This document shows, piece after piece, positions 52,301 through 64,000 of a DNA stretch of 64,000 nt. Every line of letters begins with the position of its first letter. Position 1 is the stretch's first letter. Both the position numbers and the translations under genes were made by a program. The notes under the pieces are model-generated. The model was not told the DNA's origin, made no database searches, and worked only from the letters and a program-made list of their open reading frames with translations. This stretch comes from Monosiga brevicollis MX1 (lineage: Eukaryota; Opisthokonta; Choanoflagellata; Craspedida; Salpingoecidae). The stretch is taken from NCBI RefSeq assembly GCF_000002865.3, contig NW_001865045.1, positions 1,171,552 to 1,235,551 of the forward strand. The letters run 5' to 3'.

Positions 52301-53938
52301 CGCGTAAATGTTGATTTTGTTGGCGAGGTAGGCCATATCTGGCTACATGTGGTTTTTCCAATCGCTTGTGAATGCTTCAGATCACTTGTGCGGTTGCGTC
52401 AGGTTGCCGACCATGGCCGTGTGGTCTTGCACGATGACACTGAGAACAACAACGGTACGTTTGAGCTACTCAGTATCAGATGCCCCCTGTGGTGCACTTT
52501 CAAAGCAGTGTCTTGGTGTCTCTTCCTGGCTGGTCTCGAGGTGAATTACCGATTGTTGTTCAAAAAGCGGCACAACTCGGGCTCTGCTTTACAGGTGTCA
52601 CCAAGCCAGTGGATCTGGATCTGCAGCATGTCCTGGCCGACATGCCGCGCAAGGTGTTCAAGTCAGATCGCGTCCAGCCCCAGCTGCAGGCTCTGACTCT
52701 TCCCGACGCCCCTGTCCGCAATCACTTGGATCGCGTGCTGCGACTCCTGTCCGTGGGATCCAAGCGCTTCCTCACCAACAAAGTCGACCGCTCCGTTACC
52801 GGACTCATTGCCCAGCAGCAATGCGTGGGCCCTTTGCATACCCCCCTCGCGGTAAGGAAACTAGCCGTAGTACTGTTTTTAATGACGCCTTTTCACGAAT
52901 TGAACATTGCCGATCGTCTAGGATGTGGCGGTCACTGCCCTCAGCCACTTTGCTGACGTGGGCACTGCTTCAGCTATTGGCGAGCAACCCATCAAAATGC
53001 TGCTCGATGTCAAGGGTGCGTCCTTGCGATTCTCGTTCCAACGCTTTGTTGGGAGCGGGTGAGTGAGGGTGGGGGGTCAGGGTGTGTCAGGGTTGCTCAA
53101 AGAATTTGGCGTTTTATCGCTTTGGCGTGCTTTAAATATGGGTTGCCCTTTGCTCACTTGATCGCCTCACCGCCCCTGGACCGTTTGACTTGCAATCTTT
53201 TGCCAGCCGGTGCACGCATGAGCGTCGCAGAGGCCGTGGCCAATTTGGTGTTTGCCCCAATTACTCAACTCGCAGATGCCAAGTGCTCTGGCAACTGGAT
53301 GTGGGCTGCCAAGCTGCCTGGCGAGGTGCGTGCATCTCTCGTTTATATGGACGGGGCGAGGGTGCTTCAAGGCTCGAGCTCAAAGCCTCTCAGCCATAAT
53401 CGGCTCATCCAAGGGCCTCTTGATTATTCTTCTTATTTTTCTTTCCAATGCTATTCTTTACTCAATCCACTTTGGGTCCTCGACACCTATTAGGGCGCGG
53501 CACTGCACGACGCTTGCGAGACCATGTGCGATACCATGATTGCACTCGGCATGGCGTTGGACGGTGGCAAAGACTCTCTCAGCATGGCCGTCAAGGTGGA
53601 TAACGTCCCTGTCAAGGCTCCTGGCGAGCTCGTCATCTCCCTCTATGCGCCATGCACCGGTGCGTATCAGTGGCACATGCAACACGCAATCGATGTACCC
53701 AGAATTCTGAACAATCACTTACACTCTTATTCTATGCAGATGTGCGCGGCACGTTGACACCAGATTTGAAGCCTGTTGTGGCCTCGCACCTGGTTTTCGT
53801 GGACCTTGCCCCTAGTCATGCGCGAATGGGTGGCAGTGCCTTGGCCCAGGTTAGTTGCGATCACCAGGCATCTCTGCCATTCTTATGAATCTCCTCTCTT
53901 TGTGTTAATAAGTGTGCCAGAGTGCGGACAAGGCACCT

Positions 53939-53981
<43 letters not shown>

Positions 53982-55020
53982 CAAACCCTTTGTAGCTCAC
54001 AAGCGGTATCGGACCTGCCTCATAGGTGTACCAGCAGCTGGGCAATGAAGTGCCTGACGTCGATGATGTACAGGCGCTGGGCAAACTCTTTGCCACCACA
54101 CAGCAACTGCTCAAGGCCGGGCACCTCTTGGTTTGTGGCGCAGCATGTTTGACAGCCTGACCGGCTGCAAGCTGATTTTGTGCTCGTCACTCTGGTCAAC
54201 TCACGACAGCCGTTCTCGCTGTTTGCAGGCGGGCCACGACGTGTCAGATGGTGGTGTGCTTGTGGCCGTACTTGAAATGGCCTTTGCTGGCAACATTGGT
54301 CTGGACATTGCGTTGCCCTCTAAGGTTCGATTGAATGATGACTCCCCCTGGCAGGGCATGCGATCTTTGTCACTCTCACCATACTCTTGTTCTTGTGTTT
54401 AGGGAGCTTCGTCCGTGGCCGCTTGCTTTGCTGAAGAAATTGGATTGGTGCTGCAGGTGGCTGACACCAACCTAAAGGCTGTCCAAGAGGCATACGCAGC
54501 CGCAGGTCTCGAATGTACAGATCTGGGTCTGGTCGCAGGAGAAGCCCAGGGCCCTGATGCGACCGTACGTTGGAACAAAGGGATCTTTTGCCTCGCCTGT
54601 TGACGTGCCGACACACCCTGACTTTGCTGATTGCATGCCTTTGCGCGCATCTATACGCACATTGTCAATACAACTGGACCTCGCTTCTCAGGTCGTTGTG
54701 CGTGTGGGAGAGCAGACGGTGGTGGACGAAAGTCTAGTCGCTTTGCGTCAGGTTTGGGAGGCCACGTCCTTCCAGCTTGAGCGCCTTCAGTGCGCAGCAT
54801 CATGCGTGGAGCAGGAGGAGGCCAGTATGCAGACGCGTGTGCGCCCTCCTTACAAGCTTTCTTTTACACCAACCGCACCCAAAGCGCTGACAAGCTCGAT
54901 CGAGTCACGCCCGCGCGTAGCCGTTGTGCGTGAAGAGGGCAGGTACGAGCCCGTTGCCTCCTTTCACGGGTCCACGTAGACAGGGGATGAGATGAGCGCA
55001 TGGGCAAAGGTGTAATCAAC

Positions 55021-55085
<65 letters not shown>

Positions 55086-55953
55086 CCTTCACCTCACACC
55101 CTGGCAATGGTATCCCACTTGGTCCCTGCAGCAACGGCGATCGTGAAATGGCAGCCACTTTGTTCATGGCAGGCTTCAATGTGTGGGACGTGACCATGTC
55201 AGACCTCTGCGAGAGCCGGGTGTCGCTGGACCAATTCCGTGGCCTGGTGTTTGTTGGCGGCTTTAGCTATGCCGACGTATGCGGCAGTGCCAAGGTATCG
55301 TATATTGCCCTTGGAATAGGGCAAGACCTATTGAATCGATCGACCGAGGTCTCATCTTTTTGGCAATCATGACACTGTGTAGGGGTGGGCTGGTACAGCG
55401 CTGTTCAACCCTGCAGCTCGTGCCCAGGTGTGTGTGTTTGCACGCGCTGTGAATATGGCGTATGGTGTCTATTCTTATTCGCCTACCTACTTTTTCCCCC
55501 TGCCGTCCCTCCATCTCGTAGCTCGAGGCCTTCCGGGCCCGACCCGACACCTTCAGCTTGGGCGTCTGCAATGGCTGCCAGCTGATGGGTCTACTGGGCT
55601 GGGTTGCTCCTCGTCCCGGTGCGTAGCTCTGATGCTAGTGTGCACATGCAAGAATCAAACAACCTACTTCTGACCAGCTTTTTTTTTTTTTTTTTTTTTT
55701 TTAATTGTGTGGAACATTGAACGCAGCTGGTGTGGAAGAGCCAGCGACCAAGCGTGCCAAGAGCACCGAGACCGAGCCTGCAAATGGCGCTGTCTTTACG
55801 CACAACACCAGTGGTCGCTATGAGTCCCGCTTTGTGACTGTGCGCATTGATGAGAGCCCGGCCATGATGTTGCAAGGTGGGTGCGCGATGCCTGGTCAAA
55901 ATAGCCATTGCTGTGCCGCAAAATTTTCATTCTAATGATTTGATGCCCCACCT

Positions 55954-55989
<36 letters not shown>

Positions 55990-56584
55990 GTCTGCGTGCT
56001 GGTTGATAGGCATGGCGGGCAGCACCCTCGGTGTTTGGGTCGCGCACGGCGAGGGTCGTGTTGAGTTTCTCGACGCTGATGCCAAAAAGGCCGTTGAGGT
56101 GCGCGATGCCGTCGGATGTGGGACGCGCTGGTTGAGCTTCCGGTGCAGGAAGGCCTTGCTCATCATCTGTGGTGTTTGTGGGCATGGTAGACGGAGAATC
56201 TGGCTCCCATCCGTTACGTTGATGATGCCAACGAGGCCACTGAGGTGTACCCGCTCAACCCGAACGGTTCACCAGATGGCATTGCCGGCCTTTGCTCGGC
56301 GGACGGCCGCCACTTGGCTCTCATGCCCCATCCAGGTGTGTATGGGCAGGATGTATGGCTTTGAAAACAGATTCATCGTGCCAGCACATGACTGTGTTGA
56401 GGGCGACTCACACTTGGTGGTGCCATTGGTTTGTCGTTCCATCGCATCTCTACCGGGCTTTGCAGAGCGATGCTCGATCCTTTGGCAATGGCCTTACCTT
56501 CCAGAGGACTGGCGCGCACTTGAGGCATCACCCTGGCTCCGCATGTTTGAAAACGCAGCGGCATGGTGCGCCCAAAACAATTAG
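49362..56584 (+). CDS. PFAS: Phosphoribosylformylglycinamidine synthase (FGAM synthase)
   Basis: From ATG 49362 ([20 protein letters not shown]) to TAG 56582-56584 in more than fifteen exons. PFAS converts FGAR, glutamine and ATP to FGAM, step 4 of de novo purine synthesis. Domains in order: N-terminal PurS-like part ([34 protein letters not shown]), linker ([19 protein letters not shown]), first synthetase half ([88 protein letters not shown]), second half ([30 protein letters not shown]) and glutaminase ([14 protein letters not shown] with the nucleophilic Cys; ALMPHPERC with the catalytic His). All catalytic landmarks are present. Several introns carry very long T-runs (30 to 53 T) before their acceptors. 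Confidence 0.95.
53940..53981 (+). repeat. T42 run in a PFAS intron
   Basis: An uninterrupted T42 lies about 50 bp before a tcatag acceptor, in the coding orientation of PFAS. Confidence 0.95.
55033..55085 (+). repeat. T53 run in a PFAS intron
   Basis: An uninterrupted T53, the longest homopolymer in the window, lies before the ccctgcag acceptor near 55130. Confidence 0.95.
55679..55984 (+). repeat. T24 and T30 runs in two adjacent PFAS introns
   Basis: Runs at 55679-55702 and 55955-55984 lie 20-30 bp before the acceptors of two neighbouring glutaminase-domain exons. Confidence 0.95.
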
Positions 56585-56799
56585 GTTGAACCAGTCCCAC
56601 TGTGCCGGGACATTACCCTTTTAGATGAGTTCTTGAATGGTTACATGCTGGAGCTCGGGTATTATTGTGAAACTGTGGCTTTTCCAGGCGTTTGTGTGTG
56701 TAACGTGTTTGTGGCTGGCTTGATCTGCCTTGATGTGTATCCTGATTGATGGGCCATCGCAGTTACTGTTCATGTCGCCCTCTTCACATTCATGGGCGA

Positions 56800-56905
56800 G
56801 GAGACACAGACACAGACACAGACACACACACACACACACACACAGGAACAGAGACACACACAAAAACAGAGACACACACAAAAACAGAGAAACACACACA
56901 GAGAT
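56800..56905. repeat. (AC)n/(ACAGAG)n microsatellite
   Basis: About 100 bp of CA repeats interrupted by GAGA and AAAACAGAG units. Together with the CTT tract below it accounts for the repeats in the PFAS to lectin-J intergenic stretch (56585-57251). No gene is seen there. Confidence 0.93.
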
Positions 56906-57109
56906 GCTTGGAAAAAGAAAAAGAATAAAAGTAAGCATGCATGCAAGCGTCATGTCCGCGTCGGCCTGATAGTGTCAAGCAACGGAATGTGCCGACGTTG
57001 GTTTTACACACGATGTGGAGCGGTTACAATTGTGCCAAGGCACGATAAACCGACACGGGCAAGCCATTCGCTTGCGTGTTGTCGCCTTGGTCTTGGCAGT
57101 GCACCTTCC

Positions 57110-57174
57110 TTCTTCTTTTTCTTCTTCTTCTTCTTCTTCTTCTTCTTCTTCTTCTTCTTCTTCTTCTTCTTCTT
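57110..57174. repeat. (CTT)n trinucleotide repeat
   Basis: About 20 CTT units lie 78 bp upstream of the start codon of the lectin/EGF/J-domain gene, possibly in its 5' UTR or promoter. Confidence 0.95.
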
Positions 57175-57251
57175 GGGTTTGGTGGATGCACTCTTCATTG
57201 TCGTTCTTCTCCGTTTGGCGACGGGCCTTGATGATGATTAGTCCCGGCAAA

Positions 57252-60200
57252 ATGATGCTCTCGTGGCACCCGCGATGGGTCACTTTACTAGTCTTCTATG
57301 TCTGGTTTAGCGTGCTCACGACAGAGGCTGCGGCCGGCCTCCGCGCCACAATTCAAACCAATTTCCGGCTCCAGGGGTGCTTGACCGCAAGCTGGCCATC
57401 GACCCATCCTCGACATTCAATGTCACATCCATCCATCGAGCCGGTGGTCCTGCTAAAGCACTGTAGTCCAGATAATGACCACCAATTCTGGATCAAGACG
57501 CCTTGCGGCCAGTTTCAGTTGGACAACTCCTCCCTCTGCATGACGCATGGTCGGTCCGCTCGCTGACATGCTTGGTCGGACCAGTTCAAAAGGAGGAGGG
57601 CTCGGCAGCACGTGTCTGCCCACAGCTCACGCGGATCCATGATTGGACCAAACCACTAGGCGATGACAGTCAAGGCGATTTAACCCTGACACCCTGCCAA
57701 CCTTGCACTCTGGCCGATGGCCAGGCCTTTGACACACTACCTGTGCCCACAACACTAGATTCAGGCCCAGCCTCGACGACCGGTACGCGCCTGTTTGTGT
57801 CGGTGCCTGTGTCAAATCGAAAGGCTTATTTAGCAAACACCTCAAACTCCTCGAAACCGCTCACTCACTGCCGTTCCTAGTTGCCGACGGTCGACAAATT
57901 CTGCTATCGTACCATCAGCGTCCCGGCGCTATCAAGTGTTTAGATGCCAACATTCGTGACCGCCTTTCCATGCGCATCGAGTTGCAAGCCTGCACGAACC
58001 ACGCTGCACAAGTGCGTTGAGTGTGCTTTCTCTAGCCAACTCCTATCAGGCATCAGGCATCAGACATCGGCCGCGCTCCTGATTGCCTCATCTCTCGCTT
58101 GCCAGGTGTTTTTTTCTAGCCTATTTCAGGACAAGGCAGCCCAGTGGCGTCGAGACCGGGCAGAGGACCACGACACAGGGTCTGCCTCTCCTCCATCGCG
58201 GAACCCCAGCCCCTCGACAGATCGGCAAACACGTGCAGACAGCGCACGCAACAGGAGCCAGACCTCAAGCCCCCGGGGCCCTCGCATCACGGCCAAAGCA
58301 CAGGTGATGTGACACGCTTCTACCTGTGTCAGCCACACGGCTGGGGAAGGAGCCTTTGCGCTGCGGTCGCTGAGTTGCAATGACCGACGACGGCTTGTCC
58401 TACCCCCATTTTGAAAACAATTAGGTGATCAATATGTATGTGGAGGCCGACCATGAAGGTGCTGCTTACTTGCTCGTGTGCCCTCGCTTGGAGGAAAACA
58501 GCCCCATGGCGGTGCATGGCACAACCTTGAGCCTTTATAAACCAGTTCTGAGCGCCACCATTCCATTTGGGTGCAAGGTACAGGCGTTTGTGAGGGCTTG
58601 GTGGATTCCGTGAACCATTCTGAAGTAGAGTGCCTCACCTTGCCTTGCTTTGCCTTTTGCATGGCAAACAGCTAAGTTTGTACGCTCACGACAACTGTCG
58701 AGGCGAGCCGGTGATGACACTGACTGGATCCGTGCGCTCACTGATCAGCCACCCGGCTGCCCAGGTTGGTGTCGACAATGTTATTTTAGCATTTGGGCTT
58801 CACTTTTGGTTGGCATGATTGTTCTTCCCGCTTGCCAGCCCCTTATTTACCCCTCTTCTCCTGGCGTGTGTCATAGGAGGTCAAATGCGCACGCTCCTAC
58901 CGCATCCGCACGTATGGGCAGCTTTCAGCCTCGCGCCAATTTCGCGTTGATTTGTCACGCATGTTACAATTGTTTCCGGGGCCCGATTTTACTGGCCGCA
59001 TGCTTGCGGTTGCCGTGGGGCAGTACCCCATAGTTCAAGATCTCGCCATAGATGAGCTGCCTTTTGTATGTTACCCCAGCACGGTCTCTTTGAAGGCCCC
59101 ACTTCCAGTCTGACAGCTCTGCGCGGACTTGGTCGACGGCATTGCGTTCCCATTCCAAACCGGCTTGCCGGTTCACCCAAACCCGTTTGATGTTTGTTTT
59201 TTTCTGTTCAGGTCCCAGTTTCCATGCGCGTTCCCGCCGGAGTTCGAGCTGTCATGCACTTTGGCGACCCTGCCAACGAGGCCGAGCAACACCACCTTCC
59301 CTTGGACCAGGATTGGCCTGCCTTGCCCGCCGATCTTTACAGCCTCAGCGCTACGGTTGTCCCCACCAGCAAACTGCACGGCGCCGTCCTCTGCACCGGC
59401 TTGGCTTTCCGGGGGCATTGTCAGTTTTTTGGCCCGGGCAATTATGATGAACTTCCACTCTCCCTTGTTGGTGCGGTCCAGTCCATTCTGTTCCCGACAC
59501 CAGGTACGCCATGGATGCCTGCCTGCCGCACTGAGAAGGGAATTGATTTTAGGGGGGGGGGGTGCCCCACATGTCGCTTTGGTGGGCAGCGACAGAGTTT
59601 TTGGCCTCCGATACAAAAGGCGCTTGCTTGATCTTCCTATATGCTTAGGCTTTTCCCTGGAGATCTTTCCGCTCCAACAATACCAAGGACCCTCAGCCAC
59701 CACCACCACCAATATGAGCAGCCTCTTCCGTCTTCGACAATATGAGAACAACATTCGTAGCCTCAAGGTATTCGTAGCGTACATACTTGTCCGCGACACA
59801 GAGAGTCATGCCGCTTACCTGATGCCTTTTCTTCCTCGATGAACGTTGTTTAGGTAGGGTTTGCTTGTGGCGAGCATGGATGTCAAAATGGAGGGCGTTG
59901 CGTGGGTCCCATGGTCTGCAAGTGCCCCGACGGGTACCGCGGCGATGTTTGCCAACATGCACGCCCGGATGCAACGTCTCAAATCAGCTGTGCAAAGTGT
60001 GTACTGCCACCCCAGGTTGGCTTATTTGATTGCTTGTCGTGTCAGGCCTCATGTCCTTTGCGGCTTACAGGAATCATTTGGAAGCAGGCGAAGACGTGGA
60101 ATGTATCATACGTCCTCGTAGGCTGGGGCTTCCTGCCAGCGTGGCGCCAGACGAAGTTTTGATTGTCATGAAGCGACAGCCATGTGTAGCCTCCAAGAGC

Positions 60201-62884
60201 ACGGCATTCACATCTCGCGAGCCCCAGGCCGCATTGCCCTTTCAAATCCGCTGCGCCTCAAAACCCCACATGCCCATGACAACAAGCGAACTGGACTGGT
60301 CTGTGGCCATGGTAGCGGATGATCAAATGACGCCACTGCTGCCGCCACATTTGCACATGATCAGTAGTGACTTGGCGGCGAAATCGCAAGTGCGTGGACT
60401 GTGGGCCATCTCAGGATGTATGCCATCACTACCTCATAATGCATATCTGTCTCATTCAATATTCTCACCCCTTGTCCATATGTTTCACGTCGCAGCTTGT
60501 GTGCCCGGAATGCGACGCACAAACCTCGGCCAAGTGTCGATGCGCCTTGCATCTGCCAGTGCCCCTTGTGCCCAATGACATATCCTGCTTCGCCCGAGCG
60601 TTGGACGATGGAGTGGCCGAGTCAGTTCGCGCGACCATAAGCATCAATCGCGATGATCCCCGTCACGTTCTCATCAGCTACCTCCCTCAAGTCTCTGAAC
60701 ATGCGTTGGCGAACCAGAACGCTAGTGCAACTGCCAACACCGTGCTTATCAATGTGACTTGTCAACTGGGTGCCAACGGCACGCAAAAAGTAGTCGCAAC
60801 GAACAAACTTCGATCACTAAATCTGGTTCATCAGTGTCTACGACGCGCACAAGTTCTGATTGAGAACCATGATTATGATCAGGCTTTGCTACTTCTTCAG
60901 CGTGAGGTTTGGCTTGCAGCACGGTTTCTCGAAGTCCGTTTGCTGACGCTATTAGGCCGTACTGTGGCCGCTCGAGAGGAAACGAACAAGCTTGAAGCGC
61001 GTAATGCAGCCGTATCCGCGCCACAGTTATTTGAGCTTGAGGCTCAATGGTCTCGCATCGACGCTGGTCTGGCCGTGGCAGAGGACGTCAGCACGCCTGC
61101 TGCCGTCATGCGCTGTCTGTTGGGTGAAACCTCGCCCAGCAACTGCGATCTCATCCAGGATGCTTCAGTGGTTGCACCACTTGATCCCATTCTGCGCCGG
61201 GCGCTCGCGTTGTGTGACTTCGCTGGGGGTAGGTAGAATGGTTGAACTGAGAATATGCACTCTTTGAGGGTCAGTGCTCACGAACCTGCGCTTTTTGTGT
61301 GAATGTCTGGATCCGACTCTGACAGGACGTTATTCTCTCGTCAAGCAACGTTTATCGAGGGACGGGCAACGCAATCAGCCGCTCGCTTTGACGATACTGG
61401 CCGCTGGCCAACATCAACTTCTCCATCGGTCCGACCTGGCCCGCCAAACACTGCGCCGATGCCGACGTTTCAATAGGTGTGATGGCTGCTCTGCTTTGCC
61501 TCGCCTGATAGCCGCATCATTCCGTTTTCCAGCTCAATAGCACAACCTCACTTGTTGGGCGCACAATCGTGCCACCTAGTGCTACGGATGAAGGCACAAT
61601 CCAATTGTGCGACGTCTATTATGAGCGCCTCGTGCTATCCATGAAAAATTTGAACCTTGCCATGCAAACACGTCGTGAGGATGGGGAAGCACACTTGCTT
61701 GCTCATCAAGCCGTGGTAGGTGTTGAGTTTGAGTAATTGCTTCTCGCTTGCACTTGCCTACCGTCTGGGGGCTTGGCAACGGGTGCAGCTCCATGTACTA
61801 GTCTCATCGCTGTTGCGTGTATCATGGCAGCTTGATGGTCAAGCTTTAGGCCCAGAGCGTCACGCAGCACTGGCAGCGCTCTGCAGCTACTACTTTTTTG
61901 TCTCGAATTATGATGCAGCCCACGAAGCCTGCTCGCAAGGCATTGCGACCGCTCGTGGCACTGAGGAGATTGAGCTGGACGAAAGCGAGGTCGACCAACT
62001 GGTGCAGCTGTTCATTCACCGCGCATATGGTCACCTCATCCGCGAGGCATTCACGGCAGCTGCCAGCGATGTGAAAGCGGCACGCCGTCTGCGACCCATG
62101 GACCTACGCCTCATGCAGTTGCAGCAAAAAATTCAATTGGCAGTTAAGGAAGCAACCGACAAGGACTACTATAAAATACTGGGCATCTCACGGTGAGTGG
62201 GCGGGTCGGTAAAGCATGAGTGGCCACCATTTGAGATTCCGCACGTGCTCCTCACTCTGCAATCCATACCATCCCAGGCAAGCAACGTCGGCCACCATTC
62301 GCGCTGCATATCGCAAGCTTGTCCGTACATGGCACCCAGACCGCAAACCCGACCATCCAAAGGCTGAGGAGATATTTCTAGATATCGTGGAGGTTAGCAC
62401 CTAGCGCGACCGTTTATCTGTTTGGAGTCTTCAGACCACAGGTGCACCCGTGGATTGTTTAATTGCGCTCACAACCATACTCGTCTGCTCTTGCGCTGAT
62501 GTTTGAATCAAGGCATACGAAGTGTTGATGGATGAGGAGCTACGAGAGCTATACGATCAAGGTCAAGGTATTGAAGATTTGCTCAAGTATCGACAGGCCC
62601 GGCAGCAGCAAACAGGGGGCAGGCCTGGTTCCAAGGTACGTCTTAACACGATCGCCAGCTTGAATTCACATGAGCTTTCGCGCGAGGTGACGCGCTTGTG
62701 CATGTGCCAATAGACCTCTGCAGAAGACAGGGGTGAAGATCCGGAGGAGGAAGATACAGATGAGTTTAACTCTTCGCAACAATCGCCGCACTCGCATGAA
62801 CGACCGGCCAAGTCGGCAGAAACAACCGCCTCCTCGATTAAGTTGGAGAAACATTGCTGTCTTCCCCCTGCCTCAGTCGTCTAA
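57252..62884 (+). CDS. Secreted/ER lectin-like, EGF, TPR and J-domain protein
   Basis: ATG 57252 opens a signal peptide (WVTLLVFYVWFSVLTTEAAA). Exons 1-3 (57252-57549, 57585-57782, 57881-58011) resemble an R-type beta-trefoil lectin: GCLTA...VVLLKHCSPDNDHQFWI with a QxW-like QFW, and IKCLDA...IELQACTN. A Ser/Pro/Arg linker follows (58106-58303). Later exons hold LSLYAHDNCRGEPVMTLTG and CQFFGPGNYDELP, like beta/gamma-crystallin motifs (tentative). An EGF domain is clear: CGEHGCQNGGRCVGPMVCKC then PDGYRGDVC (59860-59950). A long helical part with TPR-like units follows. A J domain closes the chain: KDYYKILGISRQATSATIRA, AAYRKLVRTWHPDRKP with HPD, and YEVLMDEELRELYDQGQG, then an acidic tail ending LPPASVV. 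TPR plus J after a signal peptide recalls DNAJC3 (ER P58IPK), an Hsp70/BiP co-chaperone. There is no KDEL-type retention signal. Exon phases fit along the whole chain. Confidence 0.8.
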
Positions 62885-64000
62885 GGTCGACGTCTGGCAA
62901 AGTAATTGCATGCTGAGCGTGTTTCCTCAATTGATTGACATGTGAATCAAGGCAAACAGACACAGACCCTTTTTTTAAGGCAGCACAGTAGATCCAAACT
63001 TCCTTTTCTTCTCCTTCTCCTGACCACGTTGTTTTGACATGCAAGAAGGTTCAGGCTCCTACAGAGGTGGTGTCATGGCTTGCTGTTCGCCGATTTACTG
63101 GCGTGTGAGTCTGTGAGTCTGCACACAAACCTGTTGATCATGCTGAAGCCCTCCTGTTGATCGGCAGATGGACATGGGAAGCAAAGACAATTCTAAAAAA
63201 AGGCAAGAAATGTCAGGCTCCAGCACGTCTGGAGGCCGTCTTTGGGTTGCGAGGAAGCGCGTAGGTTTGAGGAAGCGTTTTGAGAGAGGTTTGAGAGACG
63301 TCCGTCGGAGCGGAGCGAAAGCTTTGGTGGTGTCTTGAGGTCAATTGAACCAGCTGCGGTCGGCAAGCATTCACAGTGACCAGACCAGGTGCACCGTTAG
63401 AATAGCTGTAGAGTCGCTCAATCCCGAGGATAGGGAAAGTCACAAGAGAGCAGAGCACACAGGAGAGCAAGGGGAAGACAGAATGGCAGAGGGCTTGACG
63501 TACCTGCGGTCGGCAAGCATTCACAGTGACCAGACCAGGTGCACCGTTAGAATAGCTGTAGAGTCGCTCAATCCCGAGGATAGGGAAAGTGCAACTCGTG
63601 CCCGACCGCAGGTGTCACAACAAAGGGAAACAACAGTAGCCACAAGCTTATTGCCCCAGGGCAGCTGCCCAGGCATCGTGGGGACCGCGTCACACGCGGT
63701 GTTTACTCATGTGACTGCCACGAGGAGGATCAAGCCCAGGGGGTCCAAAAGTAGGTGTCAATGTGTGAGGTCGTCGTAGCTATGGAATACCAATAGGAAG
63801 ACCCATAGCGACCGATGCTGAGTGTGTGCGAAAGCAGTGGGAGTGTTCAAATGCGTGGAAGCACGGATTTGACGCTAACACCCCCCCTCGCCAGCCGGAG
63901 CCCCGATCCGGCGAGGATGGTTCAAAGACAAACGGAAGAAATGGCGAAGGCACGCTGAGAACAAAAAGGGAAACAAGGATGAGAGAAAAAAAATGCAAGT
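62885..64000. other. Region with no recognised gene
   Basis: Apart from the direct repeats listed separately, I see no supported gene. A 144-codon plus-strand frame (63345-63779) spans both repeats but lacks recognisable similarity. The right end may belong to a gene or mobile element that continues beyond the window. Confidence 0.5.
63354..63590. repeat. Pair of identical 87-bp direct repeats, 150-bp period
   Basis: Copies at 63354-63440 and 63504-63590 (from ctgcggtcggcaagcattca to gaggatagggaaagt) appear identical. They are separated by 63 bp, so the period is 150 bp, 50 codons. Both copies read in the same open frame on the plus strand (LRSASIHSDQTRCTVRI...). Confidence 0.95.

Noticed and set aside
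57252-58303. A stand-alone toxin-like gene because of the beta-trefoil pattern
   Set aside because: R-type lectin folds occur in many harmless glycan-binding proteins. There is no toxin catalytic chain, and the exons continue into EGF and J domains.
63354-63590. Possible CRISPR array
   Set aside because: Only two copies, repeat of 87 bp, one spacer, eukaryotic context. Not a CRISPR.

Overview
This window is nuclear DNA from a compact, intron-rich, gene-dense unicellular eukaryote. GT-AG introns of mostly 60-200 bp interrupt nearly every gene, genes lie on both strands a few hundred bases apart, and there are many microsatellites and two assembly gaps of N (27447-27548, 47778-48148). The gene set contains animal-type proteins (Bora, Gal3ST-type sulfotransferase, RBM26/27, trifunctional GARS-AIRS-GART) next to unusual multidomain fusions. 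I infer a choanoflagellate, possibly Monosiga-like. This is inference from gene content and style, not a database match.

Layout. 1-328 (+): C-terminal UBA of a ubiquilin. 623-5002 (-): Golgi GT31 glycosyltransferase spliced in frame to a galactose 3-O-sulfotransferase. 5631-11301 (-): ankyrin repeats, protein kinase and PARP-type catalytic fold in one protein. 11913-12249 (+): ATP synthase epsilon. 12755-13939 (-): unrecognised protein. 14642-16307 (-): Bora. 17153-19334 (+): AP endonuclease. 19496-22129 (-): NOA1/YqeH-type circularly permuted GTPase. 23155-23494 (-): CHCHD7/COX23. 24004-25096 (+): mitoribosomal bS18. 25309-29671 (-): RBM26/27. 29928-37082 (-): PDS5. 38271-40064 (+): intronless Gln-rich acidic protein. 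41077-41993 (+): mitochondrial carrier. 42473-47777 and into the gap (-): GART. 49362-56584 (+): PFAS. 57252-62884 (+): secreted lectin-like/EGF/TPR/J-domain protein. 62885-64000: no gene recognised, a pair of 87-bp direct repeats.

How the genes fit together. GART and PFAS are divergent neighbours and together encode four of the early steps of de novo purine synthesis, the clearest functional pairing. Several genes serve mitochondria (ATP synthase epsilon, NOA1, CHCHD7, bS18m, carrier) and several serve chromosomes or mitosis (PDS5, Bora, AP endonuclease), but I see no operon-like logic there. The most novel material is in three domain fusions: ankyrin-kinase-PARP, glycosyltransferase-sulfotransferase and lectin-EGF-TPR-J. 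Exon joins quoted here were worked out by hand from splice sites, reading phase and family similarity. Exact ends of individual exons remain predictions.
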